Positions 1 through 10,990 of a DNA stretch of 64,000 bases are shown here, piece after piece. The translations under genes were made by a program, and so were the position numbers. Source of the stretch: Rhipidocladum racemiflorum (taxonomy: Eukaryota > Streptophyta > Magnoliopsida > Poales > Poaceae); assembly GCA_036346355.1 (NCBI GenBank), contig CM070576.1:52437712-52501711 (forward strand), in the 5' to 3' direction. How positions within the stretch are numbered: position 1 is the first letter of the stretch; each line of letters opens with the position of its first letter. Below the pieces are notes generated by a model that searched no databases, had not been told where the DNA came from, and saw only the letters and a list, made by a program, of their open reading frames with translations.

Positions 1-744
1 GTTGCGGTCGCCCGAGGCCAGCAGCTTCCTGTCCGGCGCCTTCATCCACGTGGGGAAGCCCTGCTCGTCCTGGCTGGCCAAGAGGCGGCGGCGCGAGTCT
101 TTCTTGAACATGTCGAGGTCGAGCTTCTTGAAGATGGCTCCGAGGTTGTTGGTGATGGCGAGCGCGTTGCTGCTGAGCTCGGTGGCGTTGCGCAGTGCGT
201 GTTGCATGTCGGCCTTGAGCTTCTCGTCGGTGAAACCGTCGGCGCATGTGTCGATGAAGGTCATGACGCCGGTGAGCCAGTGCTCGAGGTCGTCGGAGCG
301 GCTGAAGAGCACCTTGACGTCGCCACCGGCCATCTCGACCATTCCCTTGAGGTCGTCGACCGAGTCCTCGAGGAGCTTCTTGCAGTCCTCGCGCGCGCTC
401 TCCGTCATGGGGTCGCTCGACTTGGCATCGCCGATGGTGCGGGACCGCTCGACGGCCGCCTTGACCGACTCGAGCGCCACTTTGGCGACGGCCTGGAACA
501 CCTCGCGGGGGTTCTCGGTGCCATTGGCGGCCGCGGTGAGCGTCTTCTCGCACGATCCCTTGTACAGCGTGGGCGCGCACAGGGACTTGACCGACTTGCC
601 GGAGGTGGCCAGGGAGGCCTCCCCTGGGACGGTGAAGTTGTCGCCGGCTTTGTTGCCGGAGCGAGTCACGGTGGCGACCACGCCGACAACGACCGCGACG
701 ACCAGGATTGCGGATAGGCCCCCGAGGAGAAACTTCTGTGCCAT
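1..744 (-). CDS. Pectinesterase (pectin methylesterase), N-terminal pro-region, partial
   Basis: The reverse strand reads 248 codons from an ATG at 742-744 to the window edge without a stop. Residues about 5-26 form a hydrophobic signal or anchor segment. About residues 50-205 form a plant invertase/pectin methylesterase inhibitor (PMEI) domain with the expected conserved cysteines. Two basic processing motifs follow, RRRLLA and RKLLASG. In group-2 (type I) pectin methylesterases this pro-region is cleaved at such RRLL/RKLL sites before the mature enzyme is released to the cell wall, where it demethylesterifies homogalacturonan. The catalytic domain lies beyond base 1, so activity cannot be judged. 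GC-rich codon use is typical of grass genes. A pure PMEI is less likely because of the two processing motifs and the open reading frame past them. Confidence 0.9.
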   Translation of the reverse strand, partial: MAQKFLLGGLSAILVVAVVVGVVATVTRSGNKAGDNFTVPGEASLATSGKSVKSLCAPTLYKGSCEKTLTAAANGTENPREVFQAVAKVALESVKAAVERSRTIGDAKSSDPMTESAREDCKKLLEDSVDDLKGMVEMAGGDVKVLFSRSDDLEHWLTGVMTFIDTCADGFTDEKLKADMQHALRNATELSSNALAITNNLGAIFKKLDLDMFKKDSRRRLLASQDEQGFPTWMKAPDRKLLASGDRN

Positions 745-783
745 CTTGGCCTCAAGCTTGCTGTGGAATGCGAGGGAAGCATG

Positions 784-790
784 ATTTATA
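784..790 (-). promoter_or_regulatory. Probable TATA box of the pectinesterase gene
   Basis: The minus strand has TATAAAT about 40 bp upstream of the pectinesterase ATG. This implies a very short leader of roughly 10-15 bases, so the assignment is tentative. Only about 220 bp of native upstream sequence (745-965) remains before the MULE begins. The original distal promoter now lies beyond 10431. Confidence 0.45.
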
Positions 791-965
791 AGTGGGGAGG
801 ATGACCATGCATGACAACGTGATGGAAACGTACGGACGCGAATGATTTGACCGTTCTTTTTGTGGCCTGTCGTGTTCTCCGATGGTAGTTCTTTTTTTGG
901 CGCGCAGAAGAGCAGAGTCTATTTAGGGTCTCCGGCCCTGGTCAACGGGGGTGATCCCAGAAAAG

Positions 966-1069
966 GAATTTTTTTTTTTAATAATACATATTTTATTCAA
1001 AATTGCAATCATATACCACCAATAAAAAAAATTACAGAAGTAGACCTCTGTAGCTGTTTCATTGGGCGA
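966..1069 (+). repeat. Left terminal inverted repeat of the MULE
   Basis: It starts with gaa and a T run, then matches the reverse complement of 10320-10422 through the motif cattgggcga. Beyond that the two ends diverge but stay related in motif content. Confidence 0.92.
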
Positions 1070-1287
1070 CTGAGCTTCTGTAGCTCTTTCATTGGGCGAC
1101 TGAGCTTCTGTAGCTCTTTGAAATGGCTACAGAGGCTCTGTAGCTCGTTGAAATGGCGACAGAGCCTCTGTAGCTCTTTCAAATGGCGACAGAGCCTCTG
1201 TAGCTTATCCATTAGGCTACAGAGGTTCTATAGCTTATCCATTAGGCTACAGAGGTTCCATAGCTCATTGAACTGGCGACAGATAGA
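1048..1287 (+). repeat. Eight 30-bp subterminal tandem repeats with hairpin potential
   Basis: Eight consecutive 30-bp units begin with ctgtagct or close variants. Several contain an internal inverted repeat of the type ctgtagc ... gctacag around an 11-12 base loop, so the array could form serial hairpins or serve as repeated transposase binding sites. Both strands translate by accident because 30 is a multiple of three, giving a 10-residue peptide repeat. I do not call that a protein. Confidence 0.85.
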
Positions 1288-2112
1288 TCGATTAGGGTTT
1301 TTTAATTTTTGAAGGTCGAAATCGAATGAAATAAATGTCTAAATTTTTGTTAAGCTGGGTTCGTAATATATAAAAAAAGTATGATGTCGCATGAAACGCA
1401 GAATGCTTTTCGGTACCGCGTGAAATATAGTATTTGAATATATTTTTTTTGGGAAGAATGCGACAGATTCGGTCTTTGATACATGGGCCACCATATTGTG
1501 GCCTTTTCGGCATGTAAATTGTAAATTGTAATCGCGCAATAACCGTAAGTAATATAGTCTATAACATTCTATAATGTGTATGCTATTTTTTGGTAAAAAG
1601 GGATGAGATTTGCTATGTGATATCTGGACTAGCATATTTCCAAAAAATATTATATTTATACCATCCTTTGCATCTAAAATGCAAAGAAATAAGAATAACC
1701 CTAAGTAATAATGCATGTGACGGTATGGTAATTTTTGGAACACTGTACAAACTATAAGTCATATTTACAAACATGAACAACATATTCGTATATTTATAGA
1801 AATCGCAGTCATACCTGAAATTTTAAAATTCGTTTATTCTTTCAGAAACATGAAATACTGTAAGTATAGTCGACAACATGTATTTAAAAAAAAATGCGAT
1901 AAGTGTATTGCAATAACCGTAAGTATAGTCGACAACAAGTCATGTTTTGAATAGTTTAGCTTTTTGAGACATAATTAACGACATTGCAACGCAGAGCCCT
2001 TATGATGAACGCAATAACGGCAACAACATAGCATTACAACATAGGAAATGCAGAAATACAGGAAAAAAGGCTTAAAGTTAACATGCCTTAGGTTAAGGAA
2101 ACAACAAGGGTC
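1288..2112. other. AT-rich non-coding interior of the MULE
   Basis: No supported gene. The sequence is AT-rich. The phrase ataaccgtaagtatagtcgac occurs near 1912-1935, with related text near 1537-1560 and 1858-1875, suggesting a degenerate dispersed repeat. Confidence 0.5.
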
Positions 2113-2750
2113 CTACGCCACACTGAGTGCACCGTGGATATTTCCCCTTGCGCAACCCATCGGTGGCTGCCGCCCTGGCCCTAGCCGCCCTCTCACGCTT
2201 CCTCTCATTCTCGGCCTCCGCTCGGCCGCCCGGGCCTGCCGTTCGGCCTCCCTCTGTGCACGCATTTCTTCGGCAGCCTTCATGCGCTTCTCCTCCTCGT
2301 CCTGCTCACGCCACTGCTGCTGTACCATAGATCTGCGATGCGAGTACTCCCAATTCCGCATCCTCTCCATTTGAGGAGTTTGCTCCGTATCGTAGAATCT
2401 GATGAACTCGCACAATGGAGATGCAATTGGTGACAAAAGATGGTAGTAATGTATTAAGGTTTTCTACGGTTCGATGTTACAGCAAATGCGAGTACAAACA
2501 TACCGGGCTTCTCCGCCGCATCCGCATCTGCATCATTTGCTCGGAGTCGCGGTTGCGGCAACTCCAGTACCTCATACCGTACGTGTACGAGTTGTCTACG
2601 GACTGCCGGAAGCGGCAAGGATCCCCACATAGGCACATGGGGACCTGCGTGCCGGGGATGGCTTCGACAACGCTGTGCCTTGGGGCGATGGGAACTCCAT
2701 TGCTTGCCGGTAAGTTGGCTGGTGAACTTGTGCGACGTGGTTCGGATTGC
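2113..2750 (-). pseudogene. MULE passenger ORF: GRF-type zinc finger-like plus charged coiled coil
   Basis: The minus strand encodes a CLCGDPC segment followed by a YGMRYWSC segment, the pattern of plant GRF-type zinc fingers common in MULE passenger proteins. After a likely intron whose donor is GTATGT near 2506, a second exon gives CEFIRFYD and then a Glu/Arg/Ala-rich stretch that is probably a coiled coil. The C terminus can be read in two frames, one ending in a CTQCG motif. No clear in-frame ATG precedes the zinc-finger frame, so this is either a spliced third gene or a decayed one. Its role in transposition is unknown. Confidence 0.5.
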
Positions 2751-3165
2751 TAGGTTGGTCTGATTATTGGGAGGCGACCACTGGGGTTTAAATAGTCAGC
2801 CACCAGCCATACGAGAGAGTTGCGGACTTAAGAGAAGCTCACGTCCGCCAGCATCGGATTCCTCTGCAGCTTTGCATGTGATGGGACGTGAGCCTGCCTA
2901 TGGCCACAGCTTTACACAGGCTTTCCTGGTTGTCCACATAGTTGTGAACTTGCTCTCCTGGTCCTGCTAGCACGGTCTTTTAAACATATTCATCAATTCC
3001 CTGTGTTTTCACGGAGACGAAGTCCGAGGGAAAGCATAATTAACAGTGCGAAATAATAAAACATACGTAACGTGCAAAAGAACGACGACACATGAGTCGT
3101 CAATGTCATGAAAAGTACAATATATAAGTATTATCAAAAGTAGTAACAATCATAAACAAAACAAA

Positions 3166-5640
3166 CTAGCGTCGGCCCCGCTTCGGCTGTGGGGGCCTCC
3201 TCCGACGGATCTGGTCCCGTGAGTACGTCAGCTGAGCCGGCGCTACGTGCGGCCTCAGTGGTCTAGCGTCTGGTGTAGTGTAGCCCGGCTGAGTCCCCGG
3301 CGTCGGTGGTGGTGCCCGTGCAAATCACGATGGTCCAGGCTCCTCAGGAAAAACACAGACGATCCCCATCATCTAGGTCATGGTCGCGTGGTGAGTCGTC
3401 AGGCTGATCGTCGTAGTCGTCAGGTGCAGCTGCAGACGTAGACGGGAACAACCGTGCCTGTGAGCCTATATGAAATGGAGAATTGTTGGATGAGTTAAAA
3501 AGTGATTCAAAAACAAAAAAAGTGGTTGAAAAACAAAGTAAGTGCGATGGAGTACTCACCTCCAGCGTGACCTGAGTGTCCAGCCCCTCGGCCTCTCGCA
3601 GTCGGCGGCGTCATGGTGGCACGGGAGGATGGAGGGCGCGCAGACGTACCAGCAAGACCCGTGCCTCCTCCAAGCGGTACCTGGTCGCCTACCACATCAG
3701 AAGGCTGGCGGCAGCCTGCCATCTCCAGGACGCGTCTGGCACTGAGCTGTAACCTCACGAAGAAGGTGTTCACCTCCTGTCGGGTCACCAAAGCTCCGCT
3801 GGTCAGACGGCCAAGGTAGCTCCCCGCCTCGTCGTGGTACTGCTGCAAAACGTCAGTCTAAACAAACATTACAAATTGGTTAGCTCTGTTACCAACTAAG
3901 CGTGCACGAGATCGTAGATAGGGCGCAACTTACTGCAGCGTGGAGAGCCGAGTCGGTGTGGGACGGGTACATGTCCGCCACCGTGGGAACATGTCTAGGA
4001 GGATCGGGGTCGACACGTACCAAACACAGGCGCGTACGAGAAGTGTACCACCGTCGGTATGCGCGGTACGTCTGCGGGTCGTACACCGCCTCCTCAACGT
4101 GGACGTCCTCCAGGGCTCCCGCCCACTCCTCAACCCACGGCGCCATGCGTATGTGCCAGGGGGTGGCCCCATGCACACCCTTCCTACTGTGCCTGTGGAT
4201 AAGAAATACCAATACCATGAGTAGATTGCATGACACAGCAAGTATTACGGAACATAGATGGACGAAACTTACGCGTGGTGGTGGTGGGACCAAGCGGCCG
4301 ACCTGCCTTTGGGAAGGCCTGTCGTAGGCGAACTGCCTCATCACTTTCGATGGACAGCGTAGCCCTCCACTGTCACGTCGAACCACGAGGCACCAAGCCA
4401 GCGTGAACGATGCGCCCGGCGTCGTGTGCAAAGGGTGGAAAGGCCACCCGGCGCACGATTGTGGACCTCAGCATCTGCGTACGGCGTCCAGCGCACGTGG
4501 TCCTCGGTGAGGTGGTCGAACGCAGCGACGAACTGTGGGTAGCCCGTACGCACCGTCTTGTGTGCCCATCTAGGCTGTAGGCAAAAGCAAAAGTTTATGC
4601 TATTAGTCACAGATGAGAAAGCAAATTTCAGAAAATCGTTATTGCAATAGCTTACCCGTCTATGGCACCAGATGGTGCCGATGGTGGGACCGTCGACGTC
4701 GCCATCGCCTGTCGGGTGAAGAGGCTCCAGGTCGATGTCGGGCCGCCCGATCTGGAATCTCTCGTATGCCCACAGCTGTACAAGCAATGGACATCCTCCA
4801 AAGATGGCGCCGTCTGTGATCAGTGTCAACTGGCAGTCGCAGAGTGAGTGCGTCGTCGTGCATAGCCGGACCCCAAAATCTTGTGTACGGCCTCAAGTGG
4901 GGAGTCAGCGATCTCCCTCGCGAACTGGATGAGGTGCCTGTCCACGCTATCCCCATGGGAGCTCGTGAACATGCACCAGCCAAACAGCCACAACAGATAC
5001 GCCTCCAGGTGCCGGGACACCCTATACTCGTCCGCTAGCTCGACGATCTCCGCGGCCTACAAAATGAAGTCCTCTTGTTATTTTAGGGAGCACATGCAAA
5101 AATAAATTTTAAAGTTCAGTTGCGTACCACGAACTGTCGAAGCCACCGCAGCGTCGGACCGTGTGTACTGTCGAAGGTCCGGTACCCAACGGCTGGTAGC
5201 ACACCGTGGAACCTGTCGAGGGTGTCCTGCCGCCACATCGGCCCGACATCCTCCGGCACCACCGGGTCACCGGCGATCGGCAGCCCAAGAAGGTAGGAGA
5301 CGTCCTGCAGCGTGATCGCCATCTCCCCGACGGGTAGATGGAAGGTGTGGGTCTCTGGCCTCCACCGATCCACCAGAGCGGTGATCAGGGACCTGTCAAA
5401 CGGGAACCGGTGACCACCCACATCCTCCACCATGCGGGCGAGTGGCAGCAACCCCGAGGCTCGGAGCCTGCGAAACACAAATAATGTAAATAATGTCAGT
5501 ACTATACTAATCATCGTAGTACAAGCAAGACATATGGAAAATTTTGTACTAGTATGTTACCTGGGGATCCAACGAGGATCGAGGGCCCAACCATACTGTG
5601 GTGTCCTCGGCCGAAGTACACCGAGCTGCACAGGATCCCC
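3166..5640 (-). pseudogene. Plant mobile domain (PMD, MAIN-like) protein carried by the MULE
   Basis: Spliced minus-strand exons give a recognisable PMD. An exon ending at 5561 reads GWALDPRWIPR with a GTAAC donor. The next exon (5467 to 5128) reads GLLPLARMVEDVGG and DVSYLLGLPI. The following exon from 5056 reads HLEAYLLWLFGW and FTSSHGDSVDRHL, and then CPLLVQLWAYERF near 4770. Further exons include WVEEWAGALEDVHVE near 4100-4160. A basic, proline-rich tail ends at 3166. A frameshift near 4880 separates the LEAVHK segment from the LWAYERF segment, and another occurs near 3340. PMD proteins occur both as host silencing factors and as transposon passengers. The terminal repeats place this one as a passenger. 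Confidence 0.72.
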
Positions 5641-6161
5641 TCCTTCCTGTGGAAAAGCGGTCGCGAATCGGGCACGGTGATGATCCACGGCCAGGATCTA
5701 GCGACTCGAAGGGCGGTCGTCATCGCATCTTTCTTGAGCCATAACTGCAAATGTCATAGATGTAAATTATAATTGGCAGGCATGTACAAACAAAAGCGTC
5801 ATTTAAAAACTATGAAAGCATGACAATAATGCGTTCCAACAAAAAAGAACATACAACATTACACCATTGAACTTGCTAGTCCCGAAACAAATGGGCCGTG
5901 AGGACACAACACTCACAACTACAGGGAACAAGCTTACAGGTAGGCACAAAATAGAGTTCGCACAACACGCATTACAACGGTAAAATGTCAATTTGACAGA
6001 GTTCACGATACACACATTACATCGGTGAAATGTAAATTTGACAGAGTTCACGATACACACATTACAAAGCTAAAATGTACATTTCACATAGTTCACACAG
6101 CATGCATTACATCGGTGAAATGTAAATTTGACATCATTTAGGTGATATTTGAAGTTGCTTC

Positions 6162-8900
6162 TCATCCGGTACGATGGGGTCGTGCACCACTCCTCGCAGA
6201 GGAGGATCCTTCCCCCACTATCGGATTGACATCTCCTCCTTCACCTCCTTCATTCCGTGCAAGGCAGTTCTTGAATGTATGTCCTCTTTGCTTGCACAAC
6301 GAACATTTCTTCATACGTTTGCGACTTCCGACTCATCCATATCATTTAAATCGCCTTGTTTTCCGACGCCCTGCTTTGCATCTTCTACCATCGAAATCAG
6401 GCACCCAAAACCTTTCATCAATAGAAGGAGTTGTGGTGAAAGAACCCACAACACCATAACCATAAAGCTCCTCGCTCCAAGTTGCCACCACCCTTTCCTT
6501 CGTAAAATATTCAGATAGGTACGTGCAGGTTGCATTCCAAACAAAGCACAAGCGGCTATGACATGTGAACATGGCCTATGCAAAAGGTATGGCTTGTTAC
6601 ACGAGCATTTGCAATCATCTGTAATGTGCACTCTTGGGTGACCACCCATTGGTTGGTTCCACGCCGCCTTTATCCCTACAAATCACCTCAAAGCGCAATG
6701 TTCGTGCACCAACTTTGATAGCCCTATGCTTTGACGCCTTCAAACTCTTCTCATCCATGTATTTACTGATCATGGAAGAGTAAAGGCACTTCTCATCTCT
6801 CATAACTATCTCGGTGACTTGATGCCTATCCACAAAGTACTTGGTTGTGCCACGTGACACTCCCTCAACAATTCCAACTAGGGGAGGCACCTCATTCCTC
6901 TCATCACCCAGTTGTAAACTTACAAAGTTAGTGGTCATGACACCATAACTAGCACCATGTGTGTCATGTAATAGTGACCACTTCTCTTTCTGTTCGTGCT
7001 TGATCCAATCAGAGAAACATTTTATTGGCCTTTGCCTTCGACGACGAATGGTTGCGTCATCTTACATTGGCGAGGGGAAAAGAGGCATCGCTTCTTTGTT
7101 GTGCACTCTCGTCCTTGTGTTTTCTTGTGAGCTCATCAAGGTTTCTCCATAGAGTCATAAACTTTCTCTCACAGTTCTGCTTACAGTCTTTTGAACATGT
7201 TCATCAGTTCCTTGTTCTTGAATTGCTTATAGAAGTTAGCACCCAAATGCCTCATACACCATCTGCTATGCAAGTCCGGCCATGGGAATGGCTCCTCTGC
7301 CCCTGTTTGCAACTGGTTGATAGCACTAAGCAGACCAGCATGCCTGTCATGCAGCACGCACACATCTCGACGAGTTTTGACCACCCCCATCTTCAAGTTC
7401 CGTAGGAACCACAGCCAACTGTCATAGTTCTCGCTTTCCACAAAGGCGAAGGCAACTGGCAGAATCTGGTTATTTCCATCAACGCCCACAGCGGTCAGTA
7501 TTTGCCCTCTGTATTTCCCGGTCAAGAATGTCCCGTCCACACACAACAGTGGACGGCAGTGATAGAATGCCTTGATGCAAGGTCCGAATGCGAAGAACAC
7601 TCTTTTCAGATGCATTTTAGTAGGCCACTTCATTGACGTACAATCTTGCAAATTATAGTAGGTGCCAGGATTTCTTCCCTGAATGCAACTGAGCAGTGCG
7701 GGCAGATTGTGGTACGAGTCTTCAAACTTGCCGAACCTCATTTCCAATGCCTTCTGTTTCGCCCTCCATGCCTTGCCATAGCTAATTGTGTACTGATATC
7801 TATTCTCGATTGCTCGGATAATTGCACGGGGCTCAAATCTCAGGTTCTCCACTATCTCGGCGTACATAATGTTCGCGACAAACCCGGATGATAGGTTCCT
7901 GTGAGCCATCAGTGTTTCCTCCGTCATACAGCAATGCTGCTCAACCTTCGAACATTGCCAATGGGTGCCCCATTTGGGCTTGTACGCATGCACTCTCCAC
8001 GGACACCCAACGATCTCGCACACCACGTCGTAGGATGTTGGGGTGGATTTCTTAACCTTGAAAGTCCTTCTTAACGATAAGGCCCAATCTTTCACAGCAT
8101 CCTGCACAGCCTCTTTTGTGGGGTATATACTGTTAAGTCTCACCTCATTTTCACTACATTGCCAAGGTGTCTCGCTGCTTTCGTTGACAATCAACTGATC
8201 AAATTGTTGCGTGCTCCACTCGGCTGGCACAAGCGGCTCCGTATCTTCATCTTCCTCATCCGACTCATCGTCGTCTTCCACTTCATCCGCCTCACAGTCT
8301 TTCTCTTCCATCCTATGAGTTATTTCATCAATTTCCTCACCTTCGTCCGCCTGTCCCCGTGCTTCCTGCCCAACATTCTCATCATCCTCGTCGAACCCAG
8401 CTTGTTCACCACTCTGGCAAATGGTCTCATCATTGCATTGCTCAATGTACTGCTCACGGCCAGATCCCCGGGCCTTCTCACCTAAAGCCGAACTCATTTC
8501 TGCTGACTACATCGACCACCGTCCCAAGCTGGCAGACGGCAACATCCCTCTCATATGCTTGCACAAGAAGGACCAGACTCCATCCCCGTTGCTGTGCCCC
8601 CCTCACATATGATCTCCACGATGCGGTACCCTTCAGCTCAACTAGCTCCCAACAGATAGGAGCATTTTGCATGCTACAAAGGCTAAATACCTTCAGCTGG
8701 CACTTCTCCTCTTCCATCCTAAAAGTGTAGTACAACCACTTCAACACAGATGAAAATGTGCGCTCTCCAACCCTGGTCAAACTTCTGTCCACGTACTGGA
8801 AATTGCTTAGATCCGCTCCCTCCGAACCATGCATTACAACCCCTTCTCCGTAATAGATTCTAAATGGAACTCGTTCTCCCATATCTGCGAATCCATTCAT
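6162..8900 (-). pseudogene. MuDR-type MULE transposase, frameshifted
   Basis: The N-terminal part starts at an ATG at 8898-8900. An acidic linker (about 8180-8400) precedes a MuDR DNA-binding domain around FKVKKSTPTSYDVVCEI, then the MULE DDE core with LLCVDGTFLTGKYRG as the first acid and VCVLHDRHAGL as the second. CMRHLGANF follows. A SWIM zinc finger (CKCSC ... CSHV) lies near 6560-6620 and a CX2CX4HX4C zinc knuckle near 6262-6303. Frame changes occur near 8480 (possibly an AG|GTGAGA intron donor), near 7170, and around 6880-6925, where the third catalytic acid should lie. Family members bind the TIRs and catalyse cut-and-paste transposition. This copy looks inactive. Confidence 0.85.
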
Positions 8901-10319
8901 TCATGCACGAATTAATTAATTGCCGTAAAAAAGCTGTGACACCTAACATAACTATGTATACGTGATACAAATATACATATCTATATATAGAAAAATTAGC
9001 TACGTTCCTACAAATATATATCTACCTACATCGAAATACATTATTTCTACTCGGACTACATTCCAATGAATATATAAGTATGTACTTGTATCAGTGAATT
9101 TATTTAGATATGCCGTATTACTTGCACTACAACATTATTTGGTTCTAACGAAATAACCCAGTACATAACCTCTAACTTATTTGTACTCTACCATCATTTC
9201 TTCCACTACCATCAGTGATCAAGAATCGATTTTACCATGTAGTACGCTAGATGTTAACCATCGAGTCAACTCATTTTTCAACGATATTACTACCGATGTT
9301 ACTAACTGATATTACTACCACCTCTAGCATACGACTTAAACGAATATGTTACACACTCCTTCATTAATTTCGGTATACACTAATAGTAACGATAAGATAT
9401 AAAATGCGATATTGTTAAAAAAAATCATCAGAGTCCTTTATTTTTTGGTATATATCCTTAAAAAGAGTATATAAATAAACTCTGCTATAAATATCAACGA
9501 TATGTAGTCTGTTAGATGTTAACCATCGAGTCTGGTCGTTTTCCAACGATATTACTAACGATTTTACTACTGATATTTCAACGATATTACTGCTCAAATA
9601 TCTACATTCGCTACAACTATCCGTAACCTAAAAATTTATCTACATCTGAAAGTATATCCGACTTGCAAAAGGAATAAACAGCTACATAATCACTAAATCT
9701 ACATCTACATCTATTCGCATTACTCTCTATATTTGATAAATATACATCTACATCTACAACTGCATTTGCTAAGTCTACATCTACACCTATATTTGCTAAA
9801 TCTATTTCTATATTTCCTAAATCTAAATCTACATCTACATTTCCTAAATCTACATTTACATCTACATTTCCTAAATCTATATTTGATAAATCTAAATCTA
9901 CATCTATATTTCATAAATCTACATCTACAACTAGAGCTGCATTTGCTAAATCTAGATCTAATTTACTACTAATAAAAATAAAACAATTACGAACTGTGAG
10001 TCTTTCCTCCTCCTCCTCCCCCCTCCTTTTCCTTCTCTTCTTCCTCCTTTTCCCTCCTCTCCCGCGGCCTCTCTTCTCTCCCTCTCGCTGGCTCCTCTCC
10101 CTCTCTCGCTGGCTCAAATGGCCCACGTACGTGCGAATGTAAAATATATACCTCTCTGTCGCCATTCCATAGGGCGACAGAGAGTCCCGCACCACTTAGT
10201 CGCTATATGGTGCGGCGTTTTTGGTCGGGCCGCCATATGATGAAGCGATTGCACTTCGGTCGCCAGTTCATCAAGCTATCGACGTCCAGTCGCTCTTTCA
10301 GTTGGTTATTGACGTTCAA
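8901..10319. other. Non-coding right part of the MULE with simple repeats
   Basis: No gene seen. From about 9640 to 9960 there is a degenerate array built from ctacatct and ctaaat words, whose translations are meaningless Lys/Arg- or Leu/His-rich strings. From about 9998 to 10110 there is an almost uninterrupted polypyrimidine tract. Both may be structural. Confidence 0.6.
10152..10184 (+). repeat. Perfect 12-bp-stem hairpin near the right MULE end
   Basis: The arms ctctctgtcgcc and ggcgacagagag flank a 9-base loop. The arm sequence shares the gcgacagag word with the left subterminal repeats, so both ends carry related palindromic motifs. Confidence 0.8.
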
Positions 10320-10422
10320 TCGCCCAATGAAAAAGCTACAGAGGTCTACTTCTGTAATTTTTTTTATTGGTGGTATATGATTGCAATTTTGAATAAAATA
10401 TGTATTATTAAAAAAAAAATTC
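10320..10422 (-). repeat. Right terminal inverted repeat of the MULE
   Basis: Reverse complement of 966-1069 with one substitution and one length change in the T run. It is followed directly by the 9-bp target duplication at 10423-10431. Confidence 0.92.
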
Positions 10423-10431
10423 CCAGAAAAG

Positions 10432-10744
10432 TACGTTCTTTATAGGTTTATCTGTTTCTTCGCTGACCTGTTTCTGGTTGTTTTCTAAAGGAAATGGATA
10501 GGAATCGGACCTACATTCCCATCATACACTCTTTTTCATCGTCGATTCTCATGAGCGCCCATGTATCAACCATCAGATTCCGCTCATCTGATTGCAAAGC
10601 TGTCGAGGGCGGGGGGAGCGAGTTGCTGGTGAGAAACAATGGGACAAGGAGACAGCAGTAGCTACCAATGCGAGAGGATAAGGATATACTCCTACTTTGT
10701 AAGATAATTATGTGGTAGTGGTCGGGCATGTACCGGGGGCATCT
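10432..10744. other. Displaced upstream region of the pectinesterase gene
   Basis: Before the MULE inserted, this sequence was continuous with 957 and so was probably pectinesterase upstream DNA. No gene or clear regulatory motif is supported here. Confidence 0.45.
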
Positions 10745-10749
10745 GATAC

Positions 10750-10990
10750 TGTTATGAGATAACCTCCTAACCGTATTCGGTTAGGAGTCTATCTCTTAAT
10801 ATGTGGGCGAATCCGAACTCTCCTTGAGGGGACTGCTATATATATACCGGGTGCCTCCCATTGTATTTACACACATTGATCAATAAAGAAGAGAGAGCTC
10901 CACCCTATATCTTGTGTCTCTTGTTCTTGTGTTCTTGTGTTCTCGTTGATTGCCGGTGTTCGACGTGGGTGAACTACTCGTTTTACAACA
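10750..10990 (+). repeat. 5' LTR of Copia 1
   Basis: Contains a ctatatatata TATA-like stretch near 10838-10848 and aataaag near 10882, so promoter and polyadenylation signals are plausible. Followed by cgttatcaacacgag, the presumed primer-binding zone. Confidence 0.92.

Larger units (their letters stand above)
966..10422. mobile_element. Mutator-like element (MULE), 9457 bp, with TIRs and 9-bp target duplication
   Basis: The left end (966-1069) and right end (10320-10422) are near-perfect inverted repeats. I see one substitution and one T-run length difference in about 104 bp. The 9-mer ccagaaaag flanks the element at 957-965 and 10423-10431, the duplication length expected for Mutator insertions. 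All recognisable coding lies on the minus strand: transposase (6162-8900), plant mobile domain protein (3166-5640) and a GRF-like protein (2113-2750). The coding units carry frameshifts, so this copy is probably not autonomous. It sits in the pectinesterase promoter. Confidence 0.93.

Noticed and set aside
2..784. 260-codon plus-strand ORF
   Set aside because: It is antisense to the pectinesterase exon and has no domain.
1009..1212. Short ORF with a 10-residue repeat
   Set aside because: It is a translation of the 30-bp tandem repeat.
1048..1287. CRISPR-like regular repeats
   Set aside because: Units are contiguous with no spacers and lie in a plant transposon end.
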